In this document: positions 50,205 to 61,940 of the stretch, piece by piece
Numbering within the stretch: position 1 is the stretch's first letter
Layout: the number at the start of each line of letters is the position of its first letter
Assembly: GCA_033961575.1 (NCBI GenBank)
Contig: CM066740.1
Span: forward strand, 62,255,213 to 62,319,212
Reading direction: 5' to 3'
Length of the DNA: 64,000 nt
Origin: Aselliscus stoliczkanus
Taxonomy: Eukaryota; Chordata; Mammalia; Chiroptera; Hipposideridae
Notes under the pieces: generated by a model
Databases searched by the model: none
What the model saw: only the letters and a program-made list of their open reading frames with translations
Told to the model about the DNA's origin: nothing
Program-made: the position numbers and the translations under genes

Positions 50205-51427
50205 CAAGGAATAATGGCATCCTCCAAGCTGCCCTGAATCATGACCTACAAAGGAAGTACTGCTCTGATTCAGCTCCTTGAAGCAGCTTATGGGAGAGTT
50301 CCCTGATTACATCAGAGTAAAGTCCAGTTTCAGGGCTGAGAATCCTAACAATAGGACTTAGCAGAAATCTTCAAACCGTGTCTTTACTCCATGAGCAAGG
50401 AATTGGCAAGCAGGCTTTCCCCCTACGGGTAAGGCCTAGCTATAAAGAGACAGAAAAAAATTGATGGAATAATTGCTCTAAGCATTTAAAATCTGTCCAC
50501 AGTCAAGGTTTCTGTGATTCCTTTTAATCAGAAAGATGTTGCATTACAGGACTGTGAATATCGTCAGTCTATAATGATAATTTCTGGGGGTGATCACTGT
50601 GGAATTATCATCACCACAAAGAAGTGTGCATTAAACCTTTATACGCAGTGGACTTGACATGGTTGGAATACAAAATGAGTCCTAGAAGGCCCTGACATCC
50701 ATGGCTTTACAGTTTGAAACAGTCAATGATGTTCAAAGTCAGTACTTGGCCAATGGAGAAGCTAACTTGACAATCCTTGCATCCTGGCTACAACTGTGAA
50801 AACAAATCTTTCAGCGCTCTATAAAAACATACTCTCTACGTCAAGCAAGCTACTTGAATTTTGACAGGCTTCTTGCTAAAAGAAGCCTAAGCTCTTCACT
50901 GACATAAAGCTCCATAGTAAAGCCACTTTGTAAGGCTAATTTCACTCTCAATCACAAGGTAAATTCTTAGGAGCTGAGGAGAAGCATGTGAAAAAGTGAT
51001 GTTCTGCTCTGTGATAATACACTTCACCTTCAGGTAGGGTTCCCAGACAACCAGACCTCTGTCCAAATCTGTTTTCCCCTCTGGCCATCGCTGCATTGCA
51101 GGGACTGGTGCCAAGGAAGTGCCCTCCACAGATGTGTCAGGAAACAGTGGAATCAAAATTGCCAAAATTGCTACTGAGTCAGAGGTGTTTTTAAATTTTG
51201 ACAAACAACATCTAGCAGCATGCTAAGTGGTTAACACCCTTCCCTGGTGGTTTTGCAACACTGAAATTACAGGTTCCTGTGAAATGACACTAACAATAAT
51301 AATACATTTTAGAGTGGTGTCATTTAAGGGCCTTTTAAATAACATTCAATGTTTATGCATTGACTATTATCACACCAAGTCCTACCATCTCCCTTCACAT
51401 AAATGGAAAACTGGAAAACTATGATTT
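50205..51427. other. Intron 1 sequence, nothing recognised
   Basis: Unique-looking DNA. An antisense frame at 50896-51204 lacks any recognised domain or splice context. Confidence 0.4.
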
Positions 51428-51435
51428 CCCTAGTG

Positions 51436-51735
51436 CAGGGGTCGGCAAACTTTTGAGATGGAAGAGCCGCCAGGGGTCAGCAAACTGTGGCTTGTGAGTC
51501 ACAGGCTCTGAAGTAAAATTGAAATGAAAATAAAACTATCATAGCTTCATTTACAAAATTTTTAAAGGATATTATTCACATAATGGTGATTATAGAAAAA
51601 TATATTTATGGCTCTCAAATAATTTTTAAATTGTTGTGAGGGACAGGATTGGCTTTTCCAGGGGTCTGCAAACTTTTGAGACGGAACATACCCAAAAAAC
51701 CGCATGTGGCTCAAGCCGCAGTTTGTCGACCCCTG
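51436..51735. mobile_element. 300-bp hAT non-autonomous element
   Basis: Terminal inverted repeats CAGGGGTCGGCAAACTTT and the complement of AGTTTGTCGACCCCTG. The imperfect 8-bp target duplication CCCTAGTG / CCCCAGTT (6 of 8) fits hAT insertion. An internal second copy of the terminal motif occurs at about 51659 (CAGGGGTCTGCAAACTTTTG). Confidence 0.82.
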
Positions 51736-51743
51736 CCCCAGTT

Positions 51744-52741
51744 GGCTCTGAGGAATGATTGCCACATCAAACATAAAATATTGATGAAGCAATTAAGAAA
51801 AATAGACTCCACTTCTCTCTTTAGCAAGAAATTGAATTTTAAAGCTATGCTATATGCTATTTGTTGTAAGTATATAGGAATACTCTTAGAGAGTCAACTA
51901 ATAATTGAACTAGTATACAAAAACTATTGGAATGCACCTCAAAACCAAGGAGGCATTTTTTAGCTAGCATAATTGACTAAAAGAAAATTATGCATACATA
52001 TATTTTATATTATACATTTATTTTATATTTCAAAATATATGTAATTACAATTTTAGTCATACCAATGCAAATGAAGTAATTTTAGAGCTGTTAGAGTTAA
52101 ACCAATCAAAATTGACATATCCGAAGTTGAAAAATCTGCACTATATCATAGCAAAACATAACCAGCAAAAGGCAGATGGATTAGAAGGGAAGATTAAGGA
52201 ACTGGAATAGGGAGGCAACATTTGTCAGTGTTCAGGCAACACTGTCCTAGACAGAGGGGCTCTTGTCCCAAAGATGGTCTCCTCCAGTCCGTACAAAAGA
52301 CAAAACCAAGAGAGTGCATGGAAACCCTAAGCTGCCCTCATGGAATTTTCTCGTTGACTAAATGGATTCATGATACTCGGGCACCATTGGCAGCTGTACA
52401 TCTCACCATGAACTGTGCATCTCATATTGGCCTTTTGTTTTATTGCATCTCTTTCTTTTGATTATGACAGTCTAAGCCTTGTCTGAGAGAATTCTGTGTA
52501 TTGATCAGGACAGGACTAGACCTTTATTTGATTGGCCAACTGGTCTCCCTTGCCGACATGTCTATGAATACCCTCAACAAACTGCAAAAATATTTATGAC
52601 TGCCATGGTTTTCTCATGTCTTGCAAACATGTAAATAAAATGTAAATATAAATCACTGTGATGAATTTGTGATAATTTATATAACCAAGTAAGTGTGGTC
52701 CTCTTCAAAATTGTCATCTTTATGGGTATTTCATTATATAC
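51744..52741. other. Intron 1 sequence, nothing recognised
   Basis: AT-rich unique-looking DNA. Confidence 0.45.
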
Positions 52742-52783
52742 TTTTTTTTTTTTTAAGATTTTTGTTGGGTAATTGGGGGAGGA
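52742..52783 (-). mobile_element. SINE 3'-tail fragment, antisense
   Basis: Only the extreme 3' end of a long SINE is present (complement of CCCAATTACCCAACAAAAAT). Similar flanks CATTATATA / CACTATATA suggest insertion of a severely truncated copy. Confidence 0.6.
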
Positions 52784-52784
52784 G

Positions 52785-54330
52785 TCACTATATATTTATT
52801 ATAATTATGCTCCTGTGGCTCAAAGCACTTACTGTTTCTCTTCATTAAGAAATGTCTTTAAAAGTTGCAATACATTTATTTGAGTGATAATACCTAAATT
52901 TAAGTAGCACTTGGCTGTTAACAAAGCAAATTACAATGAAGAATATTTATACTTTCGGGGTGGATTTAATTTTGAGATATAGTCAAAAATCACTTAGAAG
53001 CAAGTCCAAGTGACTAGTCTTGGGTAATATGACTTTTAATCTAAAGCAAGCTACTATAAAATAATGGCTAGAAAGTAATGAACTACTATATACTTATGAG
53101 AAGAAATGTATATACTGTGTTTAAAGGTAATTACATAACAAGAATCCAAAAATACTTTGATTAAAGCTTAGAATATTTAGAGTAAGAGTTTAGTTTTTAA
53201 TGGTAGCTATTTTGACACACCACACATATTCTGATGTATAACTTTTAGCATATTTGTTTAAAAACCTCTCATTGTGTCTAATAATTTACAAAAGTATCTT
53301 AAATTATCTTATTAACCTGAGACTTACAATATGCTATTCTTAGCTGAATTTCTGCTACCTTAAAGCCTAACATCATTTACTCTTTGGTCTTACTTGAGAC
53401 ATCTGTAGAGCTTATCGGGGTCCTACATCCAGTCTTGTGAGAAATCTGTGGCATTGTATACTTAGATTTTGTGGGGCTCTAACAATCCCTCAAGTATAGA
53501 TATAGACTTTTGGTAGGTGACCAAAATTCAGCTGTGTCATCTGACACATGGTTTGATAGACAATCTCACAACTAAATAAAACATGGGAACTTCAGGGCAT
53601 GAGAGAAAAGACTGAGAACAAGCTGAATTACTACTACCTTAAGAGTTATCAGATAATGTAAATTTGGAAAATTGCTTAAACATGAAAACCAATCTCTGCA
53701 GGTAAATATTTGTAAATCAATCCCATTGGTATATGAATCATAAATTCTATGCAAATATATCACCTCTAGTTAAAAACATCTTCCTATTTTATAAAAGATT
53801 TAAGTTAATGTACTAGTTTTCTATGATATTCATAAACTATTTGAATTTTTGTGTGAAACTCTCTTTTAGATTATGTATACGTATATTAGCATTGTGACAC
53901 TTCAGATGGCCTTCAAATGTTGTACTTGATATGAAATCTATGCAAAATTAAGAAAGTCCTTAAATTTCCCCAAAACTTTATTAGCTTTTCCAACAACAAA
54001 ACCTAAACAATGAAAGAGATATTTAATATAGCCTATAACCCATATCAAAACAGCTTTACTCTTATGACTCTGAAACTGAAGGGGCCATATTCAGAAAGTT
54101 AAATTCTAAATCATTTAACAACATATGGTATAGGCATATGGCTTCTTTCTTGTATATTTGGTAAGGCCATGTTAGAGGAGATGTTACCTAAATTAAATTG
54201 TCATCCAGACCCATTCATTGCATATACAGACTGATAGTCATAAAATTATATTCAACAAAGATGAATTGAGTATATTACATAAACAAGGCTCATGGTATTA
54301 TAAAGAATGCAAAAAAATACTATGATAATT
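52785..54330. other. Intron 1 sequence, nothing recognised
   Basis: AT-rich unique-looking DNA with a short (ATG)n at about 54337. Confidence 0.45.
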
Positions 54331-54359
54331 GTTAATGATGATGATGATGACAATGATAT

Positions 54360-54570
54360 ATTAATAATAGCAGTTAATATTTATGGGCTAAACACTTCAC
54401 ATGAATATTTTCTCAACAGGTTAACCCCTATGACATAGATCCTACTAGTCTCCAAGTTTTTAAAGGTCAAGTCACACAAACACCAAGATGTTAAGGGACT
54501 TGCCTTAGGTCACACAGCTACAAAGTAGCAGATCTAGGATTTGCGTTTGAATCAAAACTATCTGAATACA
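54360..54570 (-). mobile_element. MIR SINE remnant
   Basis: Antisense MIR order: GCAGTTAATATTTATGGGCT, GACTTGCCTTAGGTCACACA, GCTACAAAGTAGCAGATC and TAGGATTTGCGTTTGAATC. Confidence 0.8.
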
Positions 54571-54799
54571 AAGCATAACACCTTTGACCACTCATGTAAA
54601 AAATAAGTTTCTTACCCTTTCAGAATTACAACCCAGAAGGTAGTTTAAAATTACTGATACTGTAGGTGACTGTTAGTTTCTATTAACAGTAGGAACTTAA
54701 CTTTTTAAAATACACCTATTCTTAGAGCAATTTATTACGGAATAGTTTGGAGAACAGGAATGAGTATGTTCTTAACAAACTTAGTAGCTAGCCATTATG

Positions 54800-54800
<1 letters not shown>

Positions 54801-54860
<60 letters not shown>
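54801..54860. repeat. (TA)n microsatellite
   Basis: About 30 TA units without interruption. Confidence 0.95.
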
Positions 54861-54863
<3 letters not shown>

Positions 54864-55010
54864 CAACCTGAGAGCATTTTTAAACTATACTAAAAGTTAT
54901 AATGTGATTGGTTGGGGGAAAATAAACTTTGATAAATCAACAATGATTTCATTTAAATAAACAATGAGCTAAGTTACAGTTCCTTAGTACTTAGAAGTAG
55001 CCATGGATAT

Positions 55011-55050
55011 TCCAGGCTAGCTCTTGACCAACGTGCCACTCGGCTGGCTT
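55011..55050 (-). mobile_element. 40-bp SINE head fragment with target duplication
   Basis: Only the first 40 bp of a type-A head remains (complement includes CCGAGTGGCACGTTGGTCAA). It is flanked by a perfect 11-bp repeat GCCATGGATAT at 55000-55010 and 55051-55061. No A tail is present. Confidence 0.75.
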
Positions 55051-55061
55051 GCCATGGATAT

Positions 55062-56389
55062 GCATTTGTCCAAAGATTGCATTTTTAGATTCATTGACAT
55101 TTAAGTTCCTCAAAGTACTCTACAAAAAAGTCTACAATGAATGCCAACAAGTATTCTGATTTTGTAAGTGGTAGGAAAATATATCAACAGATAATCCAAT
55201 TTTTATAGATGGAGTAACAAAAGGTGCTGAAAACATCAACAAAAGGTAATTCCAAAGTGTCAAATCCTTCTGTCCCATCCACAGGGAGGAGCTCTCCCTC
55301 AATGACCAGTGATCTCTCCTTAGTACCTGAGCTCCAGGCTCACTGCACTGCAGGGAACAAAACACAGAAAGACCTGAAAGCTGAGTGCCTCCCCACCCCA
55401 TCCCCCTGGGCGTAATTCTAAGATATTTGGCTTTTCTGATACCTAAGTATGTTGATTCATTGGATAATTATGAGTCAAGTAATAGCACATGAGAGAGCTA
55501 TACCTATTCATTCATTCATACAAGTATAACAAGAACAAAGCAGTACAGTATGCAAAGAACACTTCAAATATGAAATGCTGCATTTAATTACACTTTGTCT
55601 AAGATTCTGAACTTAGACTATTTTTAAAACTCTCATTAGATGAAGTTTGCAAGCTTTTATGGCTCATCACATGCAAAATAGCATAAGTGCAATTTATTAA
55701 ATGTCAGTTGGATATAACCTCAGTATCTAGTCCTATGGCTTCACATTTCCATGGTAATTTTGAGCCCCCTTTTAAAATTTACAGCTTGTGGAACTGGCTT
55801 TTTTTGTTTTTTTTTAAGTAGGTATTGCAAGGAATTTGCTTTCATTCTTAAAAGAAAGAATCATGGACTTGTAGCAAATACTTGTTAGACTTAGTATCAT
55901 AACAATAAAAACTTAAATTTAAGCACATAGTACCCACTACACACCTCTTCCCTAAAAAAGTTCAAAAGTTCAAAATTCAGCAAGTGTTTTCTGAGCATCT
56001 ACTACACACAGGCATGGCACTGGCAGCATGTGTGCCAAGAAGAAATCTAAGTTTCCAAGGCATGAAGGGGAGAAAACAAAGGACTAAAGTATTTTTATTA
56101 ACAAGTTTATACTTCATACATTTCTTAGAAAAATCCAAGAAAATAGTTGCACAATAGCACCTTTGGGTGTTGAGAGCATGACTTTCAGTTGTTGCTTAAA
56201 ACTTCAATGTTAAGCTAAGGCTCTCTATTTAAACAATTGGCTTCAGTTTATTCTTTCATCCCTTCTTAATGTTTTCGATTTTATTCCACAAAATCCACGT
56301 TCTCTTCCATATGAATGCTAAAGCATCTTTTTAAAAACTGTTCCTTTTTTCCCCAAGCCCAGTCCACACACAGGCCCTCCTCTTTCGCG
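55062..56389. other. Intron 1 proximal to exon 1, nothing firm
   Basis: Unique-looking DNA directly downstream (in CFTR sense) of exon 1. AGCATCTACTACACACAGGC near 55995 may be an L2 or MIR trace. Confidence 0.4.
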
Positions 56390-56430
56390 GGCACGTGTCC
56401 TTCCAAAAGCTCGGATGGACACCCTCTCAC

Positions 56431-56615
56431 CTGAAAAAAACTTTGGAGAAGACGCTGGCCTTTTCCAGAGGCGACCTCTGCATGGTCTCTGGGGACGCCG
56501 GGGTCCCTGCCGGGGCAGGCTGTGCTCGAGCTCCTAATGCCAAACGCCCCACTCTCTCGGTGCCTGCCGCTGGCCCCTTTTTCTTTGACCTGCCGTGATG
56601 TCACTTGCTCCAGTT
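56431..56615 (-). CDS. CFTR: CFTR exon 1: 5'UTR plus first 53 coding bases
   Basis: The start codon is the complement of CAT at 56481-56483, and coding runs down to 56431. The 53 coding bases give 17 complete codons, reading MQRSPLEKASVFSKVFF, plus two bases of codon 18 (Ser). The donor after 56431 reads GTGAGAGGG. These residues form the first part of the lasso motif, which packs on the transmembrane domains and contacts regulators such as filamin; Ser13 is kept. Compared with human from memory, residue 12 is Phe (Val in human) and residue 15 is Val (Leu in human). The 5'UTR up to 56615 is inferred by similarity to the 132-nt human leader and gives a 185-bp exon, the classical human length. 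I see no upstream ATG in it. The transcription start site itself cannot be read from sequence. Confidence 0.95.
56596..56603 (-). promoter_or_regulatory. CRE-like element TGACATCA in CFTR promoter
   Basis: Read on the CFTR strand this is TGACATCA, a one-base variant of the cAMP response element, about 115 bases upstream of the ATG. As I recall, the human promoter has the same octamer in the same context (G-TGACATCAC-G-GCAGGTCA here), and it contributes to basal and cAMP-responsive expression through CREB/ATF factors. The flanking bases are also conserved, which supports function. Confidence 0.75.
56610..56615 (-). promoter_or_regulatory. Position of the inverted CCAAT (Y-box), altered to AACTGG
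   Basis: On the CFTR strand the sequence reads GAACTGGAGCAAGTGACATC. The human sequence, as I recall it, has AATTGG (an inverted CCAAT box) at this place, next to the CRE-like element. Here the core is ACTGG, so the CCAAT pentamer is lost. The alignment is unambiguous because both flanks match. The effect on NF-Y or C/EBP binding is inference. Confidence 0.6.
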
Positions 56616-57310
56616 CCCCCCACCACCCCTCTCCCACACAACTCCCCTTTCCTCTTGCTTTTTTTCCCCGCCTACACTGCCCAGGTTAAAAGCCGGGCAC
56701 AGCCTGGTCCGGCCCCACATTCGCTCCCGAGGCTCTCTCCACCCCCCTGCGCACCCCCGCCCGCACCCCGACCGCTCCTTCCTTCTCGCCTCCTGCCCTC
56801 CCTCGCGGCCCCGCGCCTCCCTCTCGGGACTCTACGGCCCGGCCTTTCTCCCGAGTGCGCTCCTTCCAGGTCCGCGTCTTTACCTTCAGCCCCAGCCCAG
56901 ACCGCAGGTGGGGGCACAGTCGCGGCCGCTCTCCAGATCCAGCCACTGACAGCTGCAGGACAGAAGGGGCCCCCGCAGGAGCAGAACCAGCCCCGCTTTC
57001 GCCGCGTCCCCCAGGACCCTCCTACACCAGGCTCCACGGGACGCGGGCTCCTGCCTCCAACTTCCCCGTGCGTTCCTCCTCCTCCCTCTTTTCGAGATCC
57101 TAGCCGGGTTCCTGTTACGTTTGCAAGGTGCATTTCCAAAGAAGAGCGAAAATCTCTCTCCCCTGTGTCAAAACGCAGCCTTAAAGAGCCTGGAAGTGCC
57201 GCGGCAGTGCCTGATGTGTTCACCTTAGCGCTGCCTTTGAGTGTCAGGGAAGAAGGAAACTATGTTAGCTTCAGGTTTAGGTGAACTGCACGTGTGGCGA
57301 AGACCCCTCA

Positions 57311-58475
57311 GGTGACGTACTTATGGGGGAGGGGGAGAGTCCTACTGGCAGGTAAGAGGAGCTATCCCTTTGTCCATTACCCACCCAACCCAGGATTTGT
57401 GCATTGTCCTAAGTTTTTCAGTCCGGCTTGCGTTTTTAAGTAAAGCTATTGTGTGTGTTAGCGACTACGATGACATGTGGACAGTGTGTAAACGGACACG
57501 CCCTCCTATAGATTTCCTAGTCTCGGTCAGCAAAACATCTTGACTAATAATGCTGAAAAGAATGCGAACAGTCTTTGAAGCGAAGGTAGCGTGTGTTAGC
57601 TCTGACCTGACTCAAATGCCATCTTCCACTTGCCAAGGGCATCTCAGCGTTCCCAGGCGTGGGCGCTTCAGCTTCCTCCAGGTTGGAGATTGTGTGCCTG
57701 GCTAGTGGTTTTCCAAGAGCCAAGCTTTAAATTCCTGAATCCTCTTGTGTAAAGCAAGGATACACTGAGTTTAAACTGAAAAGTTTAAATGAAAGTAAGA
57801 AGTTTGGTCTGATTACTTTATTGCTTCTACATCTAAGTCAAGAGTATTTGCTCTTGAGTTACCTTATTGTTGACCTGTGGTTACCTAAATACAGTATAAA
57901 TAAAAGTGCATTTCATAATAATAGACAAGAACACGTATTTAAATTGATATGTGCAGCAGGTTTTTATAGCTCCACTTTGCATTTCAATGCCACTCTTTTT
58001 CTATCTTAAAGTGGGTTTCATAAACATTTAAATTTTATTTTTCTAAATTTTAATAGCAGAGAAAATAAGAGCAAAGAGATGAACCAAATTGCATGAAATC
58101 AGTTACCAGGAAAGAACTTAAATATTTCTATCTCATGATCCTTCCTTCAGATCCTGTCCCCGCATTTTCCTCTCTCCAGAATGACATTCAAATCAGAGTC
58201 CTGTCGGTATTATTGACTTTTCCCAGGTATGTGACTGAACTTCCCCACTCCCACTCCGTTGTTTGCTTTATAACTGCTGGTGTGACCCATCAAATATAAT
58301 TCCCTTTGAAATGAATTTGTAATCAGTTCCTCTTCGTTACCAAAGAGCAAGTGACAATAAGGGATTAAGAATTAGTTCCAAAGATCATAGAAGCTGACCA
58401 AGTGATGTGGTTCAAAGAAACCCCTAATATTTATCAATTGATCTCCTTCCCCTGGAAAGAATAAATGAAATAGTG
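57311..58475. other. CFTR 5' flank, nothing recognised
   Basis: Moderately GC-rich near the promoter, then AT-rich. No gene or repeat was identified. Confidence 0.45.
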
Positions 58476-58479
58476 ATTA

Positions 58480-58620
58480 TTTCTCGAGCTCTTAGTACTT
58501 GCCAGGCATTATCTCATGTAAACCTTACCACTATGTAAATAGATGTTATTCTCCCCAATTTTCAGTTCAGGAAACAGAGAAGAAACATTAACTAAATGCC
58601 TGTAATGGTAGAGCCATGCT
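58480..58620 (-). mobile_element. MIR/L2-type remnant
   Basis: GCTCTTAGTACTTGCCAGGC, TTATCTCATGTAAACCTTAC and TTCAGGAAACAGAGAAG follow an antisense MIR layout. Confidence 0.6.
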
Positions 58621-58813
58621 TCTAATTCCAAACCATCACTTACTTGTATCTGTGATATTGCTTCTAACCAAACCCTCCCTCATGTATCTATGTACGATCA
58701 GACATCAACCCAGCATTTCCCCTCACATTACTATCATGAAATCATAACTGCTAGACCTGTTCTAGAATGAGACAAGAAAGCAGAAATCTACAAGCTAAGT
58801 AGCTACTGGAGCT

Positions 58814-58919
58814 TTTTTTTTTTTTTTTTTGAGGACAGTGGCCCTCATATGTGGGACCCAAACCAGGGGCCGCTGGCTTCCCAAGCCAGCGCTTAACCAC
58901 CACGCCACTCGGCCGGCCC
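58814..58919 (-). mobile_element. Short type-A SINE, antisense
   Basis: Minus-strand copy with a T run. The duplication TACTGGAGCT is on both sides (ending 58813 and 58929). Confidence 0.9.
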
Positions 58920-59020
58920 TACTGGAGCTATTTTTAATAAATAACATTTAATTTTAATATTCCATTTTAGGTGTGTGTACATAAAAGACCTTAGATTTTT
59001 ATCATAAAAGATTACACTCC

Positions 59021-59401
59021 GAGCCGGCTGAGTGGCTTAGTTGGTTAAGAGCCTGAGCTCTGAGCAACAGGGTCTCTGGTTAGATTCCCATATGGGCCAG
59101 TGAGCTGCTGCTGAGCTGCCAACAGTGGCAGGATGGCTCAGCTGGTGAGAGCACATGCTCCTAGCAACAAGGTTTGACTCCCGCATGGGATGGTGGGCTA
59201 TGCCCACCCGCAACTAAGGTTGAACATGACATACCTTAAGTTGAGCAGCAGCAAGCTGCCGCCTGGCGGCTGGATGGCTGGGCTTGAAGCTGAGCTGGCT
59301 GCCCTCTACAACTAAGAATGAAGGACAACTTGGCTGTTCTCCTTCCCAGTTCCCCAACACTGTTCCCCTCTCCTACTTCTCCAATAAAAATCTTAAAAAA
59401 A
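59021..59401 (+). mobile_element. Long type-B SINE (two tRNA-like modules)
   Basis: Head GAGCCGGCTGAGTGGCTTAG, a second module ATGGCTCAGCTGGTGAGAGC, C-rich tail with CCAATAAAAATC. Perfect 15-bp duplication AAAAGATTACACTCC at 59006-59020 and 59402-59416. Confidence 0.9.
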
Positions 59402-59744
59402 AAAAGATTACACTCCAAATTACACTCCAAATTTGTTCTTAGCATAAGTAAGACTTCACCATTATTCACAATGTTAACACTGTTAGCAGACATGAACAAA
59501 TAAACTAATTGAGACACGATATTCAAGATTTGCACTTGGTACAATTCTCATATGGAATGTAGACTTATGCACCAGGAATGTGTTCAAATAGGGTTGAAAG
59601 TCATGACCAAAATCCTAACTGTGGCTTTGAGATGTCAGGAACAGGAAAGAGATCAATGGGCCGGATGAGAGCAGAAGGTGGTAGTAAGAGGCGGTGAAGC
59701 TCTTCTCTCCAAGTTGCTCAAATATCAGCTCATAAAATTTGATT

Positions 59745-60005
59745 ATAATATTATGGTGTCTTAGATTTGCTGAGCAATTACCATACATGCCAATAAGTGC
59801 CATGCCCAGTACACAGCGTGCAGTGCCTTTCTTAATCCTTATAACACCTTCCTGGGACAAGTACTTTCTTCATTATCCATACATTACAGGTAAAGAAACG
59901 AAGGCACAAAGAGTTTAGTCATTTTCCCAAACAACTTGAACAGTAAATAATAACAAAAAGCTGATATTTGAGCCTAAGCAGTCTGTTGCCTAAGCCAAAC
60001 ATTTA
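59745..60005 (-). mobile_element. MIR SINE remnant
   Basis: Antisense MIR: CAATAAGTGCCATGCCCAG, TTAATCCTTATAACACC, CATTACAGGTAAAGAAACG and GCTGATATTTGAGCC. Confidence 0.7.
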
Positions 60006-60094
60006 ACCCCTACACATACTTCCCCTACAGAATTTCCTAATGTTTTAAGCAGAAATAACCTTAAATATAGAATCTTAGGTGGCCATTTGTATGG

Positions 60095-60175
60095 CGTTTT
60101 TTATTGTGGTAAAATACACATCACAAAAAAATTACCATCTTAAACCATTTTTAAGTGTACAATTCAGTAAAAGTC
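60095..60175 (-). mobile_element. Old LINE-1 3'UTR fragment
   Basis: TTTATTGTGGTAAAATACAC and CCATTTTTAAGTGTACAATT match a well-known antisense L1 3' end motif. Confidence 0.7.
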
Positions 60176-60179
60176 ACCC

Positions 60180-60785
60180 TCATAAGGAAGAAAAGATGGT
60201 TAAAAAAGAGAAGTGCAAAGTCTTGTCACCTTCAGGTGAATAGGGTGGGTCTGCTCATAAACTTATTGAAGCTGGGAGGCTAAAAGCAACCAAGGCTCTT
60301 CCACAGCCACAGCCACAGCAAAAGATGCAAACATACATTACAGTCTTACAAAGATGTTTCAGACCCAGAGGGGTGTTCCGACACATGGTTAGGCCAGATT
60401 ATTGTTTACTTTTACTTCTTTCAAACTTTTGTTTGTTCTGACAATTCTGTGTATAAACACACATGCATACACACTTCTGTTTATATACATACATAACCCT
60501 TCTTCCTCACAGCCTCCTTGGAGACAGGAATTATATCTTATGTTTTCCATTCAATTCTCTTATTTGGCAATACAGTGTATACAATCAAACAGTTTTCTTC
60601 TGGGGTTACTGACCAGTAGTTGAAATGTCACCCTAATGGAGAAAGCTAAAGATGCTCAAGAGATAAACTGTTACCATTGATCTTTCAGCAAGCAGGAGCC
60701 GAGGTGCTCGGGTGGGTATACAGAATAAGGCAGGCTCTCCACCCTTCAAAACTCAGAATCTAACAGTGGTCATCAAAAGTCTCTG
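60180..60785. other. CFTR 5' flank, nothing recognised
   Basis: Unique-looking DNA, 3.6-4.2 kb upstream of CFTR exon 1. Confidence 0.45.
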
Positions 60786-60789
60786 AAGA

Positions 60790-60970
60790 TGGTAGTAGAC
60801 TACAGTGGAAAGAGCCTGGGATTTGAGGCAATAAAGAGCTAGGTTTTCAATCCTGGCACCACCACTTCCTTAGCTATGTGGTCTTGGGTAGTTTACTTAA
60901 CCTTTCTGTATCTCAGTTCCCTTTTCAGAAAATAGTGTTAATAATACCCACCTCATGCATGGTTCAGAAA
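60790..60970 (+). mobile_element. MIR SINE remnant
   Basis: Clear sense MIR: ACAGTGGAAAGAGCCTGGGA, TTAGCTATGTGGTCTTGGG, TCTGTATCTCAGTTCCC and AATAATACCCACCTCATGC. Confidence 0.8.
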
Positions 60971-61244
60971 CTATAGAAAACAACACTGTGCTATAATCAA
61001 TAAACTTGCTAAGAGACTACAACTTAATTATTCCAACTCTTAAGAAAAGATAATTATGAAAGGTGTAAGGTGATAGAGGTGCTAATTAGTACAACAATGG
61101 CAATCATAGTACAATATATAAATGTATCAAATTAACATGTTGTATACATTAAATTTACAGTGTTATATGTAAAATATATTTCAATGATAATAACATAACA
61201 TTAAGAATAATAACAAATACCCACCTCATAGGGTTGTTGAATGG

Positions 61245-61925
61245 ATTAAGTCAGGGTCTTTCTACCTCCGCACTATTGACATTTGAGGCTGGAAAATTCT
61301 TTGATGTGGGGAATTGTTCTGTGTACTGTAGGATGTTTAGCAGCATCTCTAGCTTCTACCAACTGGATACTGGTAGAACTAGCCCCCATTTCCTAGTTGT
61401 GACAGCCAAAACTGGGTTTCTTGAGATTAACAAATAGCTTCTAGGGGGCAAACTTGCCCCCACTTGAGAATCCATGGATGACATTAATTGTGATGTGTAT
61501 AACAGACACAAAAGCCTTAGAACCCAATAAGTATTCAATAAACTTTAGAAATTATCATTACATATCACTGGCAATAAATTATAAATCAGTGTAGCATAAC
61601 AAAATGGAATGCACAGAAAACTGAACCCCTTAAAGGCTGTCAGAACTCACAGAAACATTAAACTTTCTCATTGCTTCTGAAGTTATTCATTTGTATTTGG
61701 ACCACATAAAAAGGGGAAAATTCAGGTATCCTTCCAATTATAATTTTGATTTAGAGACAGCTAGATTTATATGTGGACTTTTGTATTTTTATTATACTCC
61801 TTTTGCATTGAAATGACATTTGAAATCTCTGTTTTTCAGTTCCTCTAATTTTCAGCTATACCTTGGTATAGTTTTAACATCTGTTTCCAGATGGAATTTG
61901 GCACTCTAATGGGTCTTTTGTAACT
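61245..61925. other. CFTR 5' flank, nothing firm
   Basis: The CTACCTCCGCACTATTGACA region near 61262 may be an eroded DNA-transposon remnant. Otherwise unrecognised. Confidence 0.4.
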
Positions 61926-61940
61926 TAAAGGTACTTCTTC

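Larger units (their letters stand above)
56390..57310 (-). promoter_or_regulatory. CFTR: CFTR CpG-rich, TATA-less promoter region
   Basis: A GC- and CpG-rich block of about 900 bp stands out from the AT-rich surroundings and overlaps CFTR exon 1. On the CFTR strand I see no TATA box at a suitable distance from the inferred start. A canonical GC box (GGGCGGGG in CFTR sense) lies at 56755-56762, with further C-rich tracts around it. This matches the housekeeping-type, multi-start human CFTR promoter. Open frames in the block, such as 56595-57284 on the plus strand, are of the kind expected by chance in stop-poor GC-rich DNA and are not called as genes. Confidence 0.85.

Noticed and set aside
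54760..54960. Open frame rich in Tyr-Ile repeats
   Set aside because: It is a translation of the (TA)n microsatellite.
56595..57284. 229-codon open frame on the plus strand across the CpG island, with several overlapping frames on both strands
   Set aside because: It is Pro/Ala/Arg/Ser-rich low-complexity translation typical of stop-poor GC-rich DNA, it sits on the CFTR promoter and it has no recognisable domain.
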